Origin: Microvirga terrae
Lineage (GTDB): Bacteria; Pseudomonadota; Alphaproteobacteria; Rhizobiales; Beijerinckiaceae
Length of the DNA: 64,000 nucleotides
Direction: 5' to 3'
Assembly: GCF_013307435.2 (NCBI RefSeq)
Contig: NZ_CP102845.1
Location: 3,842,001 to 3,906,000 of the forward strand
Each line of letters begins with the position of its first letter. Position 1 is the first letter of the stretch. The position numbers and the translations under genes are program-made. Of the stretch, positions 62,012 through 64,000 are shown piece after piece. The notes beneath the pieces are model-generated. The model was not told where the DNA came from and did not search any database. It saw only the letters and a list, made by a program, of their open reading frames with translations.

Positions 62012-62993
62012 GCCGCAACCTGCCAATACCTGACCGGACAAGCATGCGTGCCACACGCATCAGAATACCAGGAGATCGCTCGAAGCGAAGGGCCTCCCGA
62101 AGCTGAGCAAAAAATGCGAAAACGTCGCCCTTTTCCAACATATGACCTGCTGCCACTAGTGCGGCAACAGCGTAGACTCTTCGAGCGTGTCGCTCTGCCG
62201 TTGGTTGGAGGTCCTCCGGCAAGTAGGCTTGGAAGATTTTGATCGCCGCTCGGGTATAAGCCATATCGTCCGCCGTGCGTTGGTGCCGCGCGGATGAAGA
62301 GGCTTCATGGATTCGGTATTGAGCGAGTGGCTCGGGTTCGTACCAAACTGGATAGTTCGCCGCGATGCGAACCCACATTTCCCAGTCCTCACTACACGTG
62401 AGCCGCCGATCGAACGCGCCAAGTCGTTCGTAGACCTTGCGCTTGACGACGATCGATGGCGTCATAATCCTTTGCTCCTGCGCCAGGCGGAGCAATGCGT
62501 TAGGTAGAGTGCCTGCGGTCGTTTCTTCTAACGGAGAAAGAGACAACGTCTGATCTGAAGCATCGATAAAAATTTGCCTGCAGAACGCTGCCCCAATCTC
62601 AGGAGCAAGCTCAAATGCTTGTCCGAGCTTCTCGTAGAACCCTGGCCGAACACGATCGTCTCCATGCAAGATATGGACAAGATGGCCCCGTGTACGGTTC
62701 AGGCACGTCTCAAAATTCGCAACATGCCCAATGTTTCGTTCTTGCCGGAAGAATCCGACCCTCCCCTGCCCTACAGCCCTCACGACAGCCGCTGGGTCAT
62801 CTTGGGTCGAGTTATCATCGACCACCTCAATCTGCATGAGGTTCGGTCCTGGGTCTTGGTCTAAAACGCTTCTGAGGGTCGCACCTAGATACTGGGCACA
62901 GTTGTGTGTCGGGATCATTACGGACCATAACGGACGCTCTACATCCGGCGCGAGAGCCGACACTGTGCCGCGGTACTGATCTGCCTCAATCAT
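62004..62993 (-). CDS. GT2 family glycosyltransferase
   Basis: This 329-residue protein has PLWSVMIPTHNCAQYLGATL near residue 22, then MQIEVVDDNSTQDDPAAVVR, GHVANFETCLNRTRGHLVHI, LHGDDRVRPGFYEKLGQAFE and TCSEDWEMWVRIAANYPVWY. The HGDD stretch is the metal-binding motif variant seen in many capsule GT2s. The ATG at 62993 overlaps the stop of the upstream GT2 (ATGA), so it is translationally coupled. Substrate unknown. Confidence 0.9.
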   Translation of the reverse strand: MIEADQYRGTVSALAPDVERPLWSVMIPTHNCAQYLGATLRSVLDQDPGPNLMQIEVVDDNSTQDDPAAVVRAVGQGRVGFFRQERNIGHVANFETCLNRTRGHLVHILHGDDRVRPGFYEKLGQAFELAPEIGAAFCRQIFIDASDQTLSLSPLEETTAGTLPNALLRLAQEQRIMTPSIVVKRKVYERLGAFDRRLTCSEDWEMWVRIAANYPVWYEPEPLAQYRIHEASSSARHQRTADDMAYTRAAIKIFQAYLPEDLQPTAERHARRVYAVAALVAAGHMLEKGDVFAFFAQLREALRFERSPGILMRVARMLVRSGIGRLRHG

Positions 62994-63931
62994 GTTGATG
63001 ACAACCGTCTGGGTGCCAGAAGATGCTTAGCCAAACGAAGTAGTTGCCTGTATGATACTGAACCCCCGACTCCATTACTCATAAGACAGCGCCAGAGGCA
63101 TTCCCAAGCTTGGCTTATCTCTCCTCGTGATGAGAATTCAACTGACCAATCGTAGAAATACTGAGAGCAGGCATCTCGTACGATGTGGTCATACTTGAAA
63201 TTCAGTACTTTATTCATCTGACGGTAGAACGAAGATATAAGCCTTCTCTTCTCGCTATCAGGCAATGATGAGAACAGACCTCCATCGTGCATGCGATACA
63301 CACCAACATTTTCGTCCTGAAACGCAATTTTCCCCTTCTCTGCACATAAGATGTACAGCGGCCAATCAGTAAGCGGGAAGAATGCGGTGTACCACTCTGG
63401 AACATCTTTGATAGGAGCGAGACGCAGCATCCCAGCGCAAGTCGCGAAAGGATTGCCGCGCCAGATGTCATCAAGGCCTGAGAAATCCCTCTGATTGGAA
63501 GGGGTCCAACGTTGCGGGCCAATCGTTCCCCCGCGGGCTACTAGCGCATTATGGAAAATGGCTGTGCAATGCGGATTCTCGTCCAGAAAAGAGGCTTGCG
63601 TCTGAAGCTTAGAGTTGGAAATCCAATAATCGTCACCGTCGAGCAAGGAAACGTACTTTCCTTGAGCCGCTCGCAATCCACGGGCCACGGCCTCGTTGGA
63701 GCGCAAATTTCGCTCCGACTCGATCACATGGATTCGATCTGGCCATCGCTCGGCGATGGAATGTATGATGTGTCGGGTTCTATCGGTTGATGCGTCTTCA
63801 CTGACGATAACCTCGAACTGGAAGTCCGTCTGCTGTGACATGACGCTCTCGAGAGCCTGACGGATATATCGCTCGTGATTGTAGGCGACCACCAAGACAG
63901 AAACTTTGATACGTTTAGATGTACTCGCCAT
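62990..63931 (-). CDS. GT2 family glycosyltransferase
   Basis: This protein of about 313 residues begins MASTSKRIKVSVLVVAYNHE and carries FEVIVSEDASTDRTRHIIHS, YVSLLDGDDYWISNSKLQTQ, FATCAGMLRLAPIKDVPEWY and GVYRMHDGGLFSSLPDSEKR. SEDASTDRT and LDGDDYW are the typical motifs of a GT2 subgroup common in O-antigen clusters. The ATG at 63931 is preferred to 63967 since homology starts about ten residues later. It is the first complete gene of the 55-64 kb minus-strand run; any upstream member lies outside the window. Confidence 0.88.
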   Translation of the reverse strand: MASTSKRIKVSVLVVAYNHERYIRQALESVMSQQTDFQFEVIVSEDASTDRTRHIIHSIAERWPDRIHVIESERNLRSNEAVARGLRAAQGKYVSLLDGDDYWISNSKLQTQASFLDENPHCTAIFHNALVARGGTIGPQRWTPSNQRDFSGLDDIWRGNPFATCAGMLRLAPIKDVPEWYTAFFPLTDWPLYILCAEKGKIAFQDENVGVYRMHDGGLFSSLPDSEKRRLISSFYRQMNKVLNFKYDHIVRDACSQYFYDWSVEFSSRGEISQAWECLWRCLMSNGVGGSVSYRQLLRLAKHLLAPRRLSST

Positions 63932-64000
63932 AGCGCCGATCATCCGATCCGGCAGCAACATGCCCACTCAGCTGGAAGGGGACCTTGCTCCAAGATTCGT

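Noticed and set aside
63968..64000. Possible end of another gene at the right window edge
   Set aside because: A short open minus-strand frame enters from the edge, but fewer than 20 residues are visible and nothing can be identified.

Overview
The window is one long surface-polysaccharide locus from an alphaproteobacterium, most likely a high-GC member of the Rhizobiales (Hyphomicrobiales). Three things suggest this. A set of genes matches the succinoglycan-type exo family of Sinorhizobium/Rhizobium (ExoY, ExoM, ExoQ, ExoO, ExoP, ExoA, ExoK, ExoL, ExoU and ExoF types). The insertion-sequence population is typical of rhizobia and methylobacteria (IS66 with a DUF6429 accessory gene, IS5, IS256, IS3, IS630). 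The ugd gene is strikingly GC-rich. I saw no tRNA, rRNA, CRISPR array, phage or plasmid replication gene.

Layout. 1-3.3 kb (minus): a family-2 glycosyltransferase (GT2) cut by the window edge, an acyltransferase relic, a second GT2 and ugd. 3.8-4.8 kb: a dead IS982-type element. 5.1-7.9 kb (plus): a glycosyltransferase and a Wzx flippase. 7.9-9.7 kb: stacked IS debris. 9.8-11.1 kb: an ExoF-type outer-membrane export protein. 11.3-20.7 kb: an FkbM methyltransferase, two acyltransferases and a GT8-like transferase, isolated from each other by IS fragments. 20.9-32.0 kb: the coherent exo-type core, with polymerase, glycosyltransferases, priming transferase and co-polymerase on the minus strand and a divergent plus-strand unit (GH16 glycanase, ExoL-like, ExoU-like). 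32.3-33.7 kb: an intact IS256 element with target duplication. 33.7-39.0 kb: three more glycosyltransferase genes, one fused to a deacetylase. 39.1-40.9 kb: two IS5 elements. 41.0-43.9 kb (minus): a four-gene membrane cassette (small DMT protein, DUF2304, polyprenyl-phosphate-type GT2, large polytopic protein). 44.2-48.7 kb: IS66 and IS3. 48.8-54.8 kb: a tandem GT2-GT2 protein, a methyltransferase-like protein and a Wzm/Wzt ABC exporter. 55.3-64.0 kb (minus): a tightly overlapping run of GT2s, a deacetylase, a GT2-methyltransferase fusion, a sugar epimerase/dehydratase-type protein and a Gfo/Idh/MocA oxidoreductase.

How the genes could work together. The core can build a repeat unit: ExoY-like priming on undecaprenyl phosphate, extension by ExoA/L/M/O/U-type transferases, flipping by Wzx, polymerisation by the ExoQ-like protein, length control by the ExoP-like protein, export through ExoF and trimming by the ExoK-like glycanase. 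Ugd supplies UDP-glucuronate. The ABC exporter with a C-terminal Wzt domain implies a second polymer assembled in the cytoplasm, probably by the GT2-rich operons at 48.8-64 kb. The 41-44 kb cassette looks like a lipid-linked sugar decoration module. The most interesting points are the ExoP-like protein with eroded Walker motifs, the DUF2304 cassette, several glycosyltransferase fusions and a transposase chimera.
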